DNA of 64,000 nucleotides from Marisa cornuarietis. Lineage: Eukaryota > Mollusca > Gastropoda > Architaenioglossa > Ampullariidae. The position numbers and the translations under genes were made by a program. The stretch covers positions 761,001 to 825,000 of the forward strand of contig SMMW01000606.1 in assembly GCA_004794655.1 (NCBI GenBank). The letters run 5' to 3'. Shown here one piece after another: positions 1 to 13,793 of this stretch; position 1 is the stretch's first letter; each line of letters starts with the position of its first letter. The notes beneath the pieces were generated by a model, which did not search any database, was not told where the DNA came from, and worked only from the letters and a program-made list of their open reading frames with translations.

Positions 1-375
1 CATCAGCATACTTCAAAACGCTAAACAAAATTCTGAAAGTAAATTCCCCCCCTGCAACTATCCAGTTACTATTACATACTAACTTTTGGACGAAGCGATA
101 TCTTGTCAACTGCTTGGTGATAACGGACTCTCAAAGCAATTCTACATCCCGATAACCCGACTGGGAAATTAAACTGAAATGGAGTTACTTTATGTCGCTA
201 ATTATTCCCAAACCTCATGTTTACGAAATACACAACAATTACAAACAGACCCGTTTGTAAAAATCGTGACGACATGTTTGTACACAGATACACTTAATTA
301 GCATATGATCCCAGCACTCCCATTGGCTGACACCTTCATAAAAAGATCCACATACAGTCCTACTGTCTTTATTGT

Positions 376-383
376 TGACGTCA
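376..383. promoter_or_regulatory. CRE palindrome TGACGTCA overlapping an E-box
   Basis: The sequence TGACGTCACGTGA at 376-388 joins a full cAMP-response-element palindrome to CACGTG. This is a perfect match to the CREB/ATF consensus, but no gene start could be placed next to it, so its use is unproven. Confidence 0.35.
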
Positions 384-3113
384 CGTGACAGCAAAGCTGC
401 TTGTGGTGATCAGCTGTCCTGATCCTGCAAGCGAGTACTGCTCCCACCACCCGTACTCCCTGAAGAGCGTCTTTTCACATATTAATAAACAGAAACTGCT
501 TAATGATCAAGCAGAAGATGCTTACAATCAGTCAGAAAGCGCTCTACATTTTCCAAAGTAATGCAACAGCGACACTGGCTAAAGATATATTTTCAACTGC
601 CTTGTGGAACGAGGTCAAGACCACCTATTCTACAAAAGTAGGCTCGCTGTCATGGCAAAATCTCGGACAACTCTCGCATTGGCTGCGACCTTTAAAGACG
701 CCAGGTTTAGTGAGGTGAGGTCAATCCACTGTACACCCCCAACTAGTTATTCAAAAGAAGGAGGGTGTGTGTGAGGGTATCGCTATTCGTTTTTGAAGCA
801 GCATTATACTTATTGTTAGCCAGGCACTTCGAGTTTTTTTTTAAGATTTTGTGAAAGTAGTGAATAAAGGATGCTGAGCATGATAATTACATTTATTTAC
901 GACGTTAATAGGGTAAGTAAATCGGTACACCTTTTATTATTATTGATATTACTTTTTACATCTAGCTTTTGCGATATAAAGAGGAAAGATATATATATAT
1001 ATATCATGTGTTTTAGAATCATAAAGGTACCACTTTAAAAAATGTAAGGAATTCTTTATGTTTCACAAAAGTGACCCTTTCTCTATCAGCATGCCAGCGT
1101 AGCTATCTATAGGATACTGTTCCTAAAAAATGGTCCAAGTAACCGTGCAGTACGTGCTACTATTGTCAGGGAAAATGTTGTAAATCCACTTTAAGGATTG
1201 CCGTCGTGTTTACCAGAGGGACAAAATCTTTTTATCTCTCCGACACAACAAAGAGACCAGTTGTCGGAAAAAAATCAGATCAAAGAACTCGATAATCGAC
1301 TGATTTAGGTTTCTAAGGGATCCCTTGACTAAACAGTGAACTACAGCAGGTCTCCAGGTACTGTAGCCACTGAAAGTTTGCAAGTGAATAACTACTCACA
1401 TTTTTTTAGAGACATTTGATCTGGCTCAATCAGTTCTCATTCTTGCACAAAAGTGTCGTTTTTATAATGTCCTTTTAAGTTTTTATCCCGGGGAGCAATA
1501 CAGGGTCATGCATGACTGCTAAAGTGTTGATATTTTCATAATCGACAACAGCTGGTAAAGGTTTTCTACCGCCGATTGTAGACTTTTCTCTGTGTGCGTA
1601 AACACAAAGCACAACCCAACATAAATCTTTTAACCTTTCAAGACACAAAGGAGATATTAATATACCAGGAGGGAAGATGGTAAGAAAAGTGTAGAATACC
1701 TTGATTTCGAAAATTTAATCATGGTCATCATTTAGAGACAAACCTTTTCTCTTGTTAATGCTCTAAGCTATACCCACAGCTGCCCGAACTGACCCGGTTG
1801 TGTTGACATCAAATGCATTAATCTGGGACAAGCAGTAGTATACCATCATAAGCAAGGAAACAAGAGATGAGGTAGCCATCTTGAACTATAAACTGTCGCC
1901 CTCGGTTTCCTTCTGACTTCAGGGGGTTCGCGTAAAGAAAACTGATCTTAACAATGAACTTTATGAACTAGAGTGATCTTACCATGTCCGGAATTGGAGA
2001 TATATATTAGGTGTTAATGATTGTAGATATTCTGGGACTGATTATAACTCAAGATCAGGTGTCCGGGTTCATGAAAAGGTCAAACGTCCCTCATCTGAAT
2101 TCTCGCATGAGACTAAGATGTCATATAAAAGGCTAGGTATTTTTATTTTATTTAACCTTCTGTTTTATCATCAAAGACTTCGGTGAGCACAACGCAACTT
2201 TTATTTGTACTTATTGCAATGTCCTAACTAAATTCGCTTGAATATGTAGCATAGTAGTAGGGGAGAAATTATTAACAATTGTGAGCATAAAATAGACATA
2301 AATGTAGGAGCAAATGCACTAAAAGTGATATGATCGGAAACAAGATATTTTATGATCAGACCAAATGTTTGCTTGTCCTCAGTGAACATTCCCGCAAGAA
2401 TAGTCATAGGCGAAGCTCATAGTTCAAGACGTTAAGTCGACAACATGGGGAGGTCAGTTGTCAAAGGAAAACACCTGTATAGGTGACAAGTAACAGGATC
2501 AAGTTTACATCGGGCCGTCACCAAGGTATAAAAAAATTAGTCGCCAACCTCAGAAAGCGAGACATACAGTTCATTTAAGCCTCTCTCCCTCTCTCGCTTA
2601 TGTTTATGTTATGTTACCTGTTTATTTATGCGTTTATTTATTTTCCCTATTTTATGGAAATTAACATGTACCACTTATGTTATTAATCTGATTTGTGATG
2701 TATATGTGAGACTTTTTGTTCATTTTGCTTCGTTTTCATAATATGTACGTATGTGCCTATGTACATACGTACATTTGTATTACTAATATTTATATAAATG
2801 TGTGTGTATATGTCCTTTTCATTTATAGGATGGCGATTTAAAGAACGACGACGACGACGACGACGAAATAAAACGTGGAAAAATGCGATGACACAGGTTA
2901 AGCTGTGTCCTTAGCGATCCTAGAGCAAACAAATCTACAGATTTACGTGTGTATTTAGATATATATTATATGTTTCATTATACATGTCTGTGTGTGATAT
3001 TTTTGACTATTTATTATGGTGTCTATTAAACTTGCGTGAACTACCTATTGTCAGTAATACACAAAACCTTTTACTAAAAAATTAACGGCAAGTCAAACGT
3101 CTTGATTAAGAAA

Positions 3114-3149
3114 GCAAACAAACAAACAAACAAACAAACAAACAAACAA
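3114..3149. repeat. (CAAA)n microsatellite
   Basis: About nine uninterrupted CAAA/AAAC units. Confidence 0.9.
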
Positions 3150-3678
3150 GCTAAACTAAAACTAAGAAACCAACATGAATCTGCTGAACTTGCGATGTCA
3201 AGAAGGTCGTTTTAAATCCGTCTGACGGCTGTGTCAGGAACTAGAGGCGCCAAGCAGTCAAAGGAAACTTTCGACCTGTAAGTACAGTGTTTCCGATGTC
3301 AATCTTCTAAGGTTACGCAAGGGAAGTGTGGCCAGAGGTGCCAAAGGAACTTTCTGCCACCCGTTTGTTTGTCCACTGTTGTTTAGCGAACCCTGACGTT
3401 CAAAGAGTGGGGCCTAATGACTGTTCGTGTTGCGGATTAGCCGACTTTTGATGTAATCTGTTCGGTTGTATGCTTCATCGGAGAGGTAATCCCCGCTGCC
3501 GAGTGTAATCCGCACTTGATTAGCTGGTAAACAAAGTAAGCAAAGTGGTCTAAATGGGGGTTGGCAGCGCAGGTCAAGCCACTAAGCTAGACACGCTGAA
3601 CCGACTTGCAAGAGTTAAACACGCACCAAGAACACTTTTCCTTCCACGCTCCTTGAAGTGCGCGCGTCCTCATGAGGG

Positions 3679-3682
3679 ACAC

Positions 3683-3727
<45 letters not shown>

Positions 3728-3746
3728 CGTACACGCACACATACAC
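3679..3746. repeat. (CA)n microsatellite with CG interruptions
   Basis: Mostly CA dinucleotides with a few CACG interruptions. It creates spurious His/Thr and Cys/Val ORFs on both strands. Confidence 0.9.
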
Positions 3747-6700
3747 ATCTCTATACCCATCTCACGCACAAAAAAGCACATGCGTTTTGAAATACACCCA
3801 CCCACCCACCACCAACAAACGCACGTACATATACCCGGTCAGGCATATTTATATGCATTTTTGTCACATACGTATGTATCTGGATATCAACAGTTGTACG
3901 AGCTTAGTGCAGAATTGGAGAAGTAATAGCTACTTCCATAAAAAGATCACATATTAAAAAATATTGGCAGTCATGAGAAATGTCTCTTTTAAAATATGTA
4001 ATCAACAAAGAAGTCTGTGAAGAAAAATCTACACACGCTCTCGACACCATGGGTAATCACGTGGCATAGGACTTGTTCTGAGGGGCGTATCCACAAAAGT
4101 CTGATTCACAGGAAAAAAAATCGGGAAAAATTCTACTTTAAAAATTTCAAGAAACAAATCAAACTAACACTGACTGTATTTCTGATTTCGTAAAACGGTC
4201 ATCAGACACACAGTTTACCCAGCCGAAAAAGTTATGATTTGTAAGAAGGGTTTTCATTCTCCTGCCTCACTCTTTCACTTCCTGTCCTTTCTTATTCTTC
4301 TCTGTTCTTTTCTCGTTCTCGCGAATCTTTCCTTTTGTGAAGAAATACCACATAGTGTTCATTATAGAATACTAGTAAATTTCTTCTTTTGGAGGGATTA
4401 ATTCCACTTGGGATTGTTGCCCATATGAGATGCAAATGACACGGACTCTCAGATTCTTGATAAAAATAAAAAAAGAACATTCTAACATAAAACGCTGGGC
4501 AAGATATAGAAAACCGAGCTCCTAAAGTATTTTGGCGAGACGGTACTTGTGAAAAACAAGATGAAGCCATGAAAGAAAAAAGCTCGTTTATGAACATGCC
4601 GATAAATCCCTCACCTAAGACAGTTCTTGTCAGACATGTCGCCTGGTGTCGCATGACAGCATGAATTATTCACAACGTAATGCTAGTGCTGAATAGAAGA
4701 CCCCTTTTTATAATATTTTAATTCCTTTTAGAAGCTGCGTAGCATCAAAAAGGAAAAAAAAACAGTAGGATGAAAGAAGGAACAAACAAATGCTTGCTCA
4801 TATTCTCACACAAGAAGCGATGAGCTCTCGAGCTCAGGTGTCAGCGCTTTCTCTGGTACCAATACAGGTAGCACGAAAAGATCAGTAACAGGTTCAGAAG
4901 AAGGATTTAAGGCATGAGAAAACACTGGCTTCGTCTTCCATAGGTATTTCGTGACGACACATTCGATTAAAAGCAAGGATAACAGCAAGTAGGCAGAGAC
5001 TTGTGGAAGGAGACAAATAGGCAGACATCTGAGACAAGGAGAGGTCAACGGACAGGCAGCAAAAAGGGAGAGACTAGATGACCTAAGGTTAGATTTAGCG
5101 AGACACGTCGTGGCCCATGACAGATGTTGATATTTGGGAGAAGGATATCCGCACGTAACCTCGCGGTGAGCTATCTGAGAGTGACATCAGTTCTGGTGTT
5201 TGTTTCGACTATGACCGACACAATAACAAAAATAATAAGCGTAATTACTGGAGGTACCTGGCGTTGTCCGAGCAATGCCCTTTTGCTGTCACCAGTAATT
5301 AAGTACGCTTGTGGACCTGATCGATTATTAGTTGATGAGTGTTTAACTTGAACCGCAACGATGAAACTTAATCGATGTTGCCTATTTTCACATTTTGACC
5401 TAAGCACCAAATGGTATAAATGAGGATCCCATTATACTTTGACACTCCCCTGCTTCCTGCTCACTACCGTAATTCTAGCCTTGACACTGTAAGGTCTGTC
5501 ATTTTTTTAAGTGACCTGAATTTTCCTTTCATTCCATACTGCTTGCTTAAAGCATTTTAATCTTTTTTTTTGCAGCACTTCATTAGAACATTTTTGAATG
5601 TGTTTTGATGTTTACTCTGTTGGGTTCTTCCAGCGCTTTGTGTCCTGCTTCACGATGGTGAGATCACACTCAATACACCTTGAAAGAACTGCCTCGAGGT
5701 GCGCACAGACGTCACATCCTTTACTCGCTCACAAAGCCTGGCGCTTGTTGCCATCAAGGGAGAGAAGCGTGTAATTAAGAACTGACACGTGAATGGATTT
5801 AAAAGTTTCCAGTCGTCGCAAAACATTTTGTTGGTCTTTAATTCCACATTTGTTACTTCTATCCTTTCTACGTAGAATGTCTCGTAACACTTCATTAAAT
5901 GCAGAATATATTAATTAACCGCTTTTTTGGTGCCTATAGTTTGCCTTTCTGATGCAGTCTGTACGTCACAGCGTGAAAGACCTCGCCCTAACCTTGATGG
6001 CTAGACCAATTCAGACTGGAAACACAAGCAAAGACCTTGCTGTGAAATAAGCTACACTCTTCGACATGAATGACTTGCTACATTGCCATGCAGGTAAGTG
6101 GGGAGCTGCACTTGTGTCTATCGAAATGAAACAAAACTCGTGCCCGTCCGCGTAACTCTAGAGCAGACTTCGAAATATGTCAGTGAATGTAGCTCACGTA
6201 CACACAAGACATCGAAGAAATACGAGACTACTGAATATGACACTCTCCAATCATCACCCATGAGGACGACGACGACGAGGATGACGGATTTAAAAAGCAG
6301 ATAGAGTGGCTCACTCCTTTATATAGAAAGTTTAATGCGCTTGACACACAAACTAGAAAAAGCCACGCAAGCAGAGAATTTTTATGCAAATAAAATCATA
6401 AATGATAAGGCTACACACTTAGGACTTCACCAGCGAGTTCCCGCTTGCTTTTTGTTATAGACTGTCACGTGTGTGACCCTTCTTATGGACGTGGGGGATA
6501 GACGGTTCTCTTTATCTAGTAATCAATGTATTGCAATACAGGGGTTCATGTGTTCGCTTCCCTCAGCAGATTTCACTGCTCCCACCAAAGAGGATCAAAA
6601 TTTGCCTGGCTTAAGGTGACTGTGAGCAAGTTACCATGCACCGTAGAATCTGCATGTTGACAATATGAGCCCTATCAAGCAGTTAATAATCTGATTGCCT

Positions 6701-9700
6701 CTAGACATCACTGGATTTTAAAGGCAGGCAACCGAATTTTTAAATTCTTGATATAAAAAAACTCTACGCAGACATGAAATCTAATAATGTGCTCATATTT
6801 TGTTACAAGTCATGTAATACGAACGTTCATTAGACTCAAATGCTAATGAGTTCGAACTACAGCGGACTTTTGTGTATTTCTTCCTCATTTATCTGATGGT
6901 TACTTAAGATTATTCTGAACCAGTAAGGTCCCAGGCCACCAATTAAGTATTTTGCTCTGTTTACAGTGGCTGGAAAAAAGAGAAGGGGTGGTCAGCTTAC
7001 TGATTTTGCGTGGCCAGTGAACTGTCTGCGCTCTCAAATATCTTGTCTGTTGACCTCAACCTCACCCCCGAGGCAAAGTTGACTAGGACACCTTGCTGAC
7101 GATATGATGTCTCATGTGATGTCTCAGATTCTGCCTGTCTTTTTCTCTTTCTGCCTGGGTACGTTGTTTCGTTAACATCATAGAGATGAAAGAGGTACAG
7201 ACATAATTTAGTGAATATAGATAACAGCCATGACAATCAGAACGATCTTTCATTGAAAGAACATTGACCTATCAGAGACGAACACATAAAAAAGGATAAA
7301 AATAGAAGACCTAGTCCACCAAGAAAGAAGAACTAAAATATGTTGAGCAAACAGTGATAGATCACAGTCGACAGAAGACAAGGAAGTCCTTTACTTATCT
7401 GACTACAATGAGAATGGCTTTACCTGAAAAGTCTTTAACCGCCCTAAAATTTTAAATAAAATATTTTGAAAAACGGACTTTTACAAAAAAAATGGCAAGT
7501 AATTACAACCCGAAGTATGGAAAGCATCAGTAAAAGCACAAAGTCAAAAAGATGAGTGGAGAATGGTACAGGGCTAGCTTGGACAGACATCAGAACAGCG
7601 TCAGCATTCCAAGGGCCATAACTACGGTCCGACGAGGGCTTATGTTTAGACCTGGAAATTCTTAAGCTGACAGTGTGTTCACATTGCACTAAGTGATCAC
7701 CTCCCCTGCCGTCCTTTTTTCTGTTTGAACAAGATTAAAAGCAACAGGAGAGCCAGCCGGCAGAGATTTGGGGCACTCAAGGGGACTTCTGTACAGCATT
7801 TACTGATAGGGGCGATAACCACAGTGATTATGTCTTCTTTCCTGTTAATACGCTGATACAGAAAACTCGAACTTCCTTGAAAGGGCATAAATAAGACACG
7901 TTTCGCGTTTGGAGTCCGTTCCATTTTCAGACACTTGCATTCATTAAAACCCCAAAGTAATAACTTCACAGGGGACATTTCTGTGAAGAAAACAATTAAA
8001 GTCGTAAGCATAACGTACCAGTGACAATAATAGCACATGAAATGTGATTTAAACGATCGAATATCAATGTTTTGCCTCCCGAGCTCACACTTATTCTCAT
8101 TATCTCACGAATCGTTCCCCCCCTCGCTCCCTGTCCCCCCACACGACCACTTTATAATTCCCTTCATTATACAAATATATAAATCGTTCTGCTCCATATA
8201 TGTCTGTAATTTTTAAGTCATGCAATATGAGCATTTCACACCTACGACAAAAGAGAAGCAGTGCTATAGCAGCGAAATGGCTTTAAAGTTAAGCAGGCTT
8301 GAGGTAAAGCAAGAACCAAGTGTTGGTACTTATGTTTGGCTACAGATTAAAAAGAGACTTAGGGCGGGAAACTCTGTAGGTGGGGCTGCGAGAGGACACG
8401 GAGCGCGCTTCTGCTTGCTTTTTCTGTGCTTAATCCTACAGGTGAACTTTCGTAGCTAGGTGCTTGTTTTCGGTAATCACTTGTATTTCACATAGTACAA
8501 CTTAGAGAAGCAGTGTTTGTGGTTTGGAGTATTTGTGTGTGGAGAATATATGCAGTTATTTTTTTTTTTGTTATTAATGAATCGTCAGTTCCCCAGTGAC
8601 TGGAATTCAAGAACATTATCCAGTGTGAACATCAAAAAGTGATTTTGTGCCGGAGTATAAACTTTACTAGTATTCTTTGTTAACAATCAAATTGAGACAA
8701 CAAACTTTCTTTTAGAATATTTGCTAATTAGAGTGATTAATTTTATTAGTAATTTTTGGGATTATTAGTTTTGTTATGGTAACAATCTTATGATGTTTTA
8801 AGTCTTTTAATAGATTTTTGCTGATATAAATAAATGTATACAGGCTTGAAAAAGAGGCAGAGTTGTTTTTGTACGAGAAAAAAAAGAAGATGCAAATGTC
8901 CAGGCGTTAGGTGAACGCAAGTGGCTGTGACAATCTACAATTGTGTATTCGACTGTATGCATGCCTACATAATTCATGTACATGTATTATGATAGTACGT
9001 ATGTATGCTCGGATGCATGTGTATATGTAATAATTAATGTACATCCTCTTCTCCGCTTCTATATGTACATATGCACGACTATGTGTACACGCATGCCCAC
9101 AATAAGGATGTATGCGTGACTATGGTATGCATGTCTATGTGTTTATAAGTTTAATGTATGTTAACGTGTATGCATGCATTTATAATGTGGTAAGGATGTT
9201 TGATTGCGTGCAGACTCTTTGACCGCCCAGTCCCAGTTGTTGCCTCACACCACGACTTGTATTTACTCTCGGGCTGTTTAAACCACTCGGCGGAGCGTCT
9301 AATGAACACGACCTGCTCAGCAAATTCATCTGCTTCCACACTTCTCCGTCGCACGCCTGTCAATTTACTTTGATTCATTCCAGCAAAGGGCAGCGGGATG
9401 GCTCCGTCACCTCTTATTTGTCGCTCTTTCCTACAAATGGTCGCTCTCTTTCGCTCTGTCTGATGGATGGTACAGTACAGTGTGGGTGAGGACGAGGGAG
9501 CGGAAGTGCGGGGATTTTGCACTAGCGCGTGCACTTCTCCACATGAACGTCGTTTGGTATCCTCCCTATCCGTTTCATAAAAGTATACATTCACTGTTTC
9601 AGATATTAAGGGCATTATACAAGTCTCAAAGTATTATTAATATTATGGTTGGAGCGTAGGAATGCGCTTGTTATTTGATATTTAACGTCGAAAGATCTTT

Positions 9701-9803
9701 GCTTACGTACAACAATTTAAGTGTGCCAACGCTGGGCACCAGGAGTAAACACAAAAATCTCGTTCAGGCAACGCAAACTTTCTTTGTGCACGGTACACTC
9801 ATG

Positions 9804-9924
9804 CGTACCCACGATAAACTCGCGTTTACGCAAGACAAACTCATAGGTACCCACGATAAACTTGCGTTTACGCAAGACAAACTCATAGGTACCCACGATA
9901 AACTTGCGTTTACTCAGGACAACC
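9804..9924. repeat. 42-bp tandem repeat, about 2.9 copies
   Basis: Three near-identical 42-bp units run from 9804 to 9924, each with ACCCACGATAAACT and GTTTACGCAAGACAAACT. Because 42 is a multiple of three, the frame stays open and would give a 14-residue repeat (THDKLAFTQDKLIG). The array stops about 20 bp before the left end of the Ginger-like element. Confidence 0.9.
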
Positions 9925-9946
9925 TGTGTAAATTTGCGAGTATATA

Positions 9947-10681
9947 TGTTATGACCAAAACCCGATGTTCGACAAGTTACCGAACTGGCCGGCCACTTCG
10001 CACTTTGGCCGAGAGGTGTGGTCAAGGCCCGAAATCCCTAGCCAAAATTTGATATGCTCATATATCCTTATACCAGATGTTGATAGAGGGCGCGGTGATC
10101 CAAGAAGCGTTAATGCAGTTGTCATGGACGTCAAAGGCGTTTTCTACAAGCTAGGAACAGAATATGGTGTTCTCAAACAACTGTACTGCACAAGAAACTG
10201 CTCACACTGGAATCCGTAGACACGGAAGAAAAATATCTAAAAACCGTCGCGTCTTCTCAATCACTGACCGGCAGACAAGGCTACACTCGATGCAATTCCG
10301 CTGTTAAGAGCGCAACAAATCGCTGCAGATGTAGAATTAAACTGTTGTTTAATTCAAAATGACATAAAAGTTCATCTTGTTGTAACAAGTGATGATAAAG
10401 AGTGGTAATTTATTATTATTTACATGCTTAAGTATCAAAATTTAGCTTGATAATTTATAATCAATACAAAGTATGAAATTATACAGTCCCACCAAAATCT
10501 GTCCATGACTTTTTATTCTGACTTTGGCCGATCGCTCCATGCCATTTCGCAAACTGGCCTGCCAAATCCCCAAATCAAGAAAAGATAGGATATTGGGTGG
10601 TCAATTTACAGCAACATTGGACATTTCCCGTTTTGCCTTGACACTTTCTACTTTGGCAGATTTCGGGCTTTGGCCGTAACA
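9947..10681 (+). mobile_element. Ginger-like DNA transposon deletion derivative (735 bp) with TIRs and TSD
   Basis: The left end reads TGTTATGACCAAAACCCGA; the right end, reverse-complemented, reads TGTTACGGCCAAAGCCCGA. Both are flanked by TATATA (9941-9946 and 10682-10687), a direct target duplication. Inside, 10079-10360 on the plus strand encodes the remains of a transposase tail: VDRGRGDPRSVNAVV and YKLGTEYGVLKQLY, then after one frameshift GRQGYTRCNS and TNRCRCR. I recognise this Cys-rich tail from Ginger/KRBA2-like integrase-type transposases; the class is from memory. TGT ends and a short TSD agree with Ginger elements. No DDE core is present, so it is non-autonomous. Confidence 0.65.
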
Positions 10682-10687
10682 TATATA

Positions 10688-13600
10688 AAGCGAGTTCATT
10701 CTTTTTCGTTAATTGCACGCGTTCTTTTTAAATAATAAAAAAAATCTGTTACAGGGTTACGTTTTAATTTCTTCCCTAAAACCGCTGTGCGTGTATTTCT
10801 AGTTTATGGAACCATTGCCTCCACTCGATCTTTCCAGCCTTACTATTTTTTATAAATATTTTATTTCTTTCTGTATTGTGTCTGTCACAGCGGCCTTTAA
10901 ATCAAAGAAACTTGAAACCTGTACGAACAACTGAGATCAGGCAAATGCTTTACCGCAGGCATGTCTCTTAAGGCATTTGTATTGGGTTTCACTCATAAAC
11001 CAAGTCGCGGTTTGCTAGTTTACCTGAAGGCTGTAGGTAATTTGCCGCCTCTTAATTTCTAGAGGAAGATGCGATAAATTAGGTGAGTCATCATTCTTCT
11101 TGGAGTTGTGAATATATACCCCAGCAGGCACTGAGGTGTTCGCCATTAACTACAATTCGTCTTGGTACGTTTCAGTTCGATGCTTGCATTATTTATTGTT
11201 AATTGCGAAATCTGTTTTTCTCGTCGCTGATATCTGTCTCTATTTCTCTACCCCAACATACCAACACCCCAGCTTTATAGTGGTCATTGTTACATCCACT
11301 ATATACCACTGTCAACGATGCTACCCATACAATTCATCCATGAACTGTGCTGACGTAAAAAAAAAAAAAAAAGGTCGTCCCATAGCCTTTTCGGGTCGTT
11401 GGGGAGTGAGGTGTTAGAGACCCCACTTTTCTCGGGGCCAGCGTTTACATGAGGGTGGTGCCAATCTCCTCTCCCTCACTGCCTTATCTTTCCCAGCCCT
11501 CTATGGAGTCAGGTACCCATTCCCGTCAGCTGGGTCGACTGGGGTAAGTTTGCTGCGCTTATCGGGAACTGAACCGCGCGCTCTCGGTTCGGATGCCAGC
11601 GCTCTAGCCACTCGGCCATCCGCTTCCCCTTTTTACCTTTACCTGTGCTGACGGCCAGTTCGGGGTCGCCTAGACTATCACGTGATCACGCGGTGGTGAT
11701 GGTGGTGGTGGTAGTGCTGCTGCTTTGATTGTCTGGCCCAGGATACTGTCTACGATGTCAAAGCTAAGTTGGTCGCTGGGGTGTGCTCTTGCGGACCTCC
11801 TGCATATGCCTCATATCAGACAAGAGACACGCATGGAAGCCGTTCTGTTCTTTTCCTCTGGCACCAGTGTCTGAGGAATGACCCCTCCCCAGTAGCTTAT
11901 TAAAGAGTGGCCACTTTCAAAACTTTTAAGGCTGGCCTTACCTATTCTTTTCGTAAATAACTATATGATCCAGTAACTAGTGGTCTCATCCGCTTACCAC
12001 CATCTCTTCCTCCATCTCCTTATCCCCCGCCACCCACATATTAAAAGTGTGCTAATGTAACTTTTTCTTGACCTGCTCTTTCGCAAGGTTTGTGAGCTCA
12101 CTGCCAAGCAGGAAAATTTACTATACAACTGATCATCATCATCACCCCTGCTACTGGTAATCATTTCTTATTCATATGATTCAATGTTTATAAATGTGTA
12201 CATGTCTTTGCGTGCATATTTTCCTTCGGGGCATTTGATTTTAGTCATCAAGGAAACCTTGAGCTCCCGGCATTCGAGCACAAGGGTCAGGTGTGTATTA
12301 AAGACTTATTTTCAGTGAATTAATTTTGCAACCTTTGATTTGCAGCGACGCCCGCCAGGTCCAGCTTTTTCTTGTTAATAGCTCACGGCAGGCAGACTGA
12401 TATGCTCAGCAGAAATTGTAATCACGTTTTCCATCTCCAGGCGGCGGAAAGATGAGACAGCCATGCCCATGTGGTTGTCGTCCTCCCAGCATGAAAGAGG
12501 CATCCACCTGTTGCGAGATTTCTACCTGTTGCAAGAATGTGTTATTGCTTTTTTCTTTTATTGTTTTTTTTTAATCCATGGGCCACACGTATGGAGGCGC
12601 TGTAGATAAAGCACATTAAGAGGACGAGAGTTGATATGTTTTCAGTGGTTTGAAGGTACTTACACACGCGGGCGCACTGCGTGCAAGCGCGTGCGTACAC
12701 AAACGCAGTAACTCGATTGCACACAGACAACATGCATAGGCGTAGCGTAGACTACCACATTGAACTAATTATAATTATTCTCAGACACTCGACAGGTAAA
12801 AGGAAATATAACAATTTTAATATAATCTGACATAATGTCGATGATGACCGATAATAATATAATGATTGAATTTATAACAAACATTTCTAGTGTGGATGCA
12901 AGCTCTGTACGCTTCACACAAAAGACGAGAAACGAACCGACAATATCAGCCATCCAAGAAACATATTACGCGTGAGGAAACAGATGACTCCATGACAAAA
13001 CAGAAATTAAGTGCATGGATGAAAACGAAGAAGCGTCCAGAATGGCACACTTGATTATTTCTTAAAGAAATGAGTTTTGATGCCAGATTTGAGTGCTTTG
13101 AACAAAGACACATTACAAAGAAAAAGGGGCAGAGATTTCCAAACAGTGGAGTTCAAGAGAAGGAACGTCTGTCCAATTTCTTCCGTCTGATGCGTAGCAC
13201 GAAGAGTTCGGCAACACGAAGAGACCGATTGGAGTGATAAGGCGCAAGGAGCCGACTGCACTGCTCGGGTTTAACATCTAAGTCAGGACATAAAATAATA
13301 CTAATTTTAAGACACTGTATTGCTACTGACTAAGAAAAATTTCGTCCGAAACACGGACGTAATAGGGGGTAAGTGTATACAACCGATCTCGCAAGTGACT
13401 ATATAATTTACAAGCAACTCAGTTTTCAAACTCCACATGCAGTTAATTTGGCTAACAGATATGCTGTGTAGTTTTAAGAACTGATGTGATAAGGTACTAG
13501 AGCGTTCCGTATTGGAAGCACACTTAGAATGTACACTTACTTCCACCCGGCCGTGAATAGTGAGAGGTGTCTTTCACCTCCGTGCTCAATGCCAAATAAA

Positions 13601-13785
13601 ATAGAATTATCAACCCCAGCCATGTTAAAATAGTGTTGGTCCACTCTCCTGCTTGAGTTTGTGGTCTTTCTCTTGCACCTAGATGATTTTGACTATGTGC
13701 ATCTTTCTTTGCTTGAGAGACGGGGTCTTTCCATTTCTTCTTTACCGGAGGATAATATAATTGCAATCAGTGATGGTCAGTATCT
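10688..13785. other. Intergenic stretch
   Basis: Apart from the SINE at 11356-11642 I see only AT-rich sequence, short unsupported ORFs and a small TGG/GGT-rich run near 11695-11725. Confidence 0.55.
11356..11642 (-). mobile_element. tRNA-derived SINE with 11-bp target-site duplication and T-rich tail
   Basis: On the minus strand the head carries an A box (TGGCCGAGTGG) and a B box (GGTTCAGTTCC) spaced as in a tRNA. The body ends in a run of about 16 T. The direct repeat CTGTGCTGACG flanks it at 11345-11355 and 11643-11653, which fixes both ends. The tRNA-like part is therefore part of a SINE and not a working tRNA gene. A diverged copy lies at 18712-18977. Confidence 0.85.
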
Positions 13786-13793
13786 GCAACAAC

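Larger units (their letters stand above)
1..9803. other. Gene-poor 5' region
   Basis: Apart from the sites listed separately I see no exon with family resemblance, no RNA gene and no clear mobile element in these 9.8 kb. ORFs are all under 160 codons and lack recognisable motifs. Simple repeats include a GAC run near 2848-2865, CAAA units at 3114-3149 and a CA run at 3679-3746. Sequence around 8960-9200 is rich in CATGTATG-like words and looks like decayed microsatellite. Confidence 0.6.

Noticed and set aside
503..718. 71-codon ORF downstream of the CRE at 376
   Set aside because: Position near the CRE was suggestive, but composition is not convincing and no following exon could be linked.
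3554..3926. His/Thr and Cys/Val ORFs
   Set aside because: Translation of a CA microsatellite in different frames.
9151..9615. 154-codon minus-strand ORF
   Set aside because: No recognisable motif, no splice context and no sign of conservation; probably chance.
9804..9924. Possible CRISPR-like array
   Set aside because: The 42-bp units are directly joined with no spacers, and the genome is eukaryotic.
11575..11640. Possible tRNA gene on the minus strand
   Set aside because: A and B boxes are present, but the sequence continues into a SINE body bounded by target duplications, and no full cloverleaf can be drawn.
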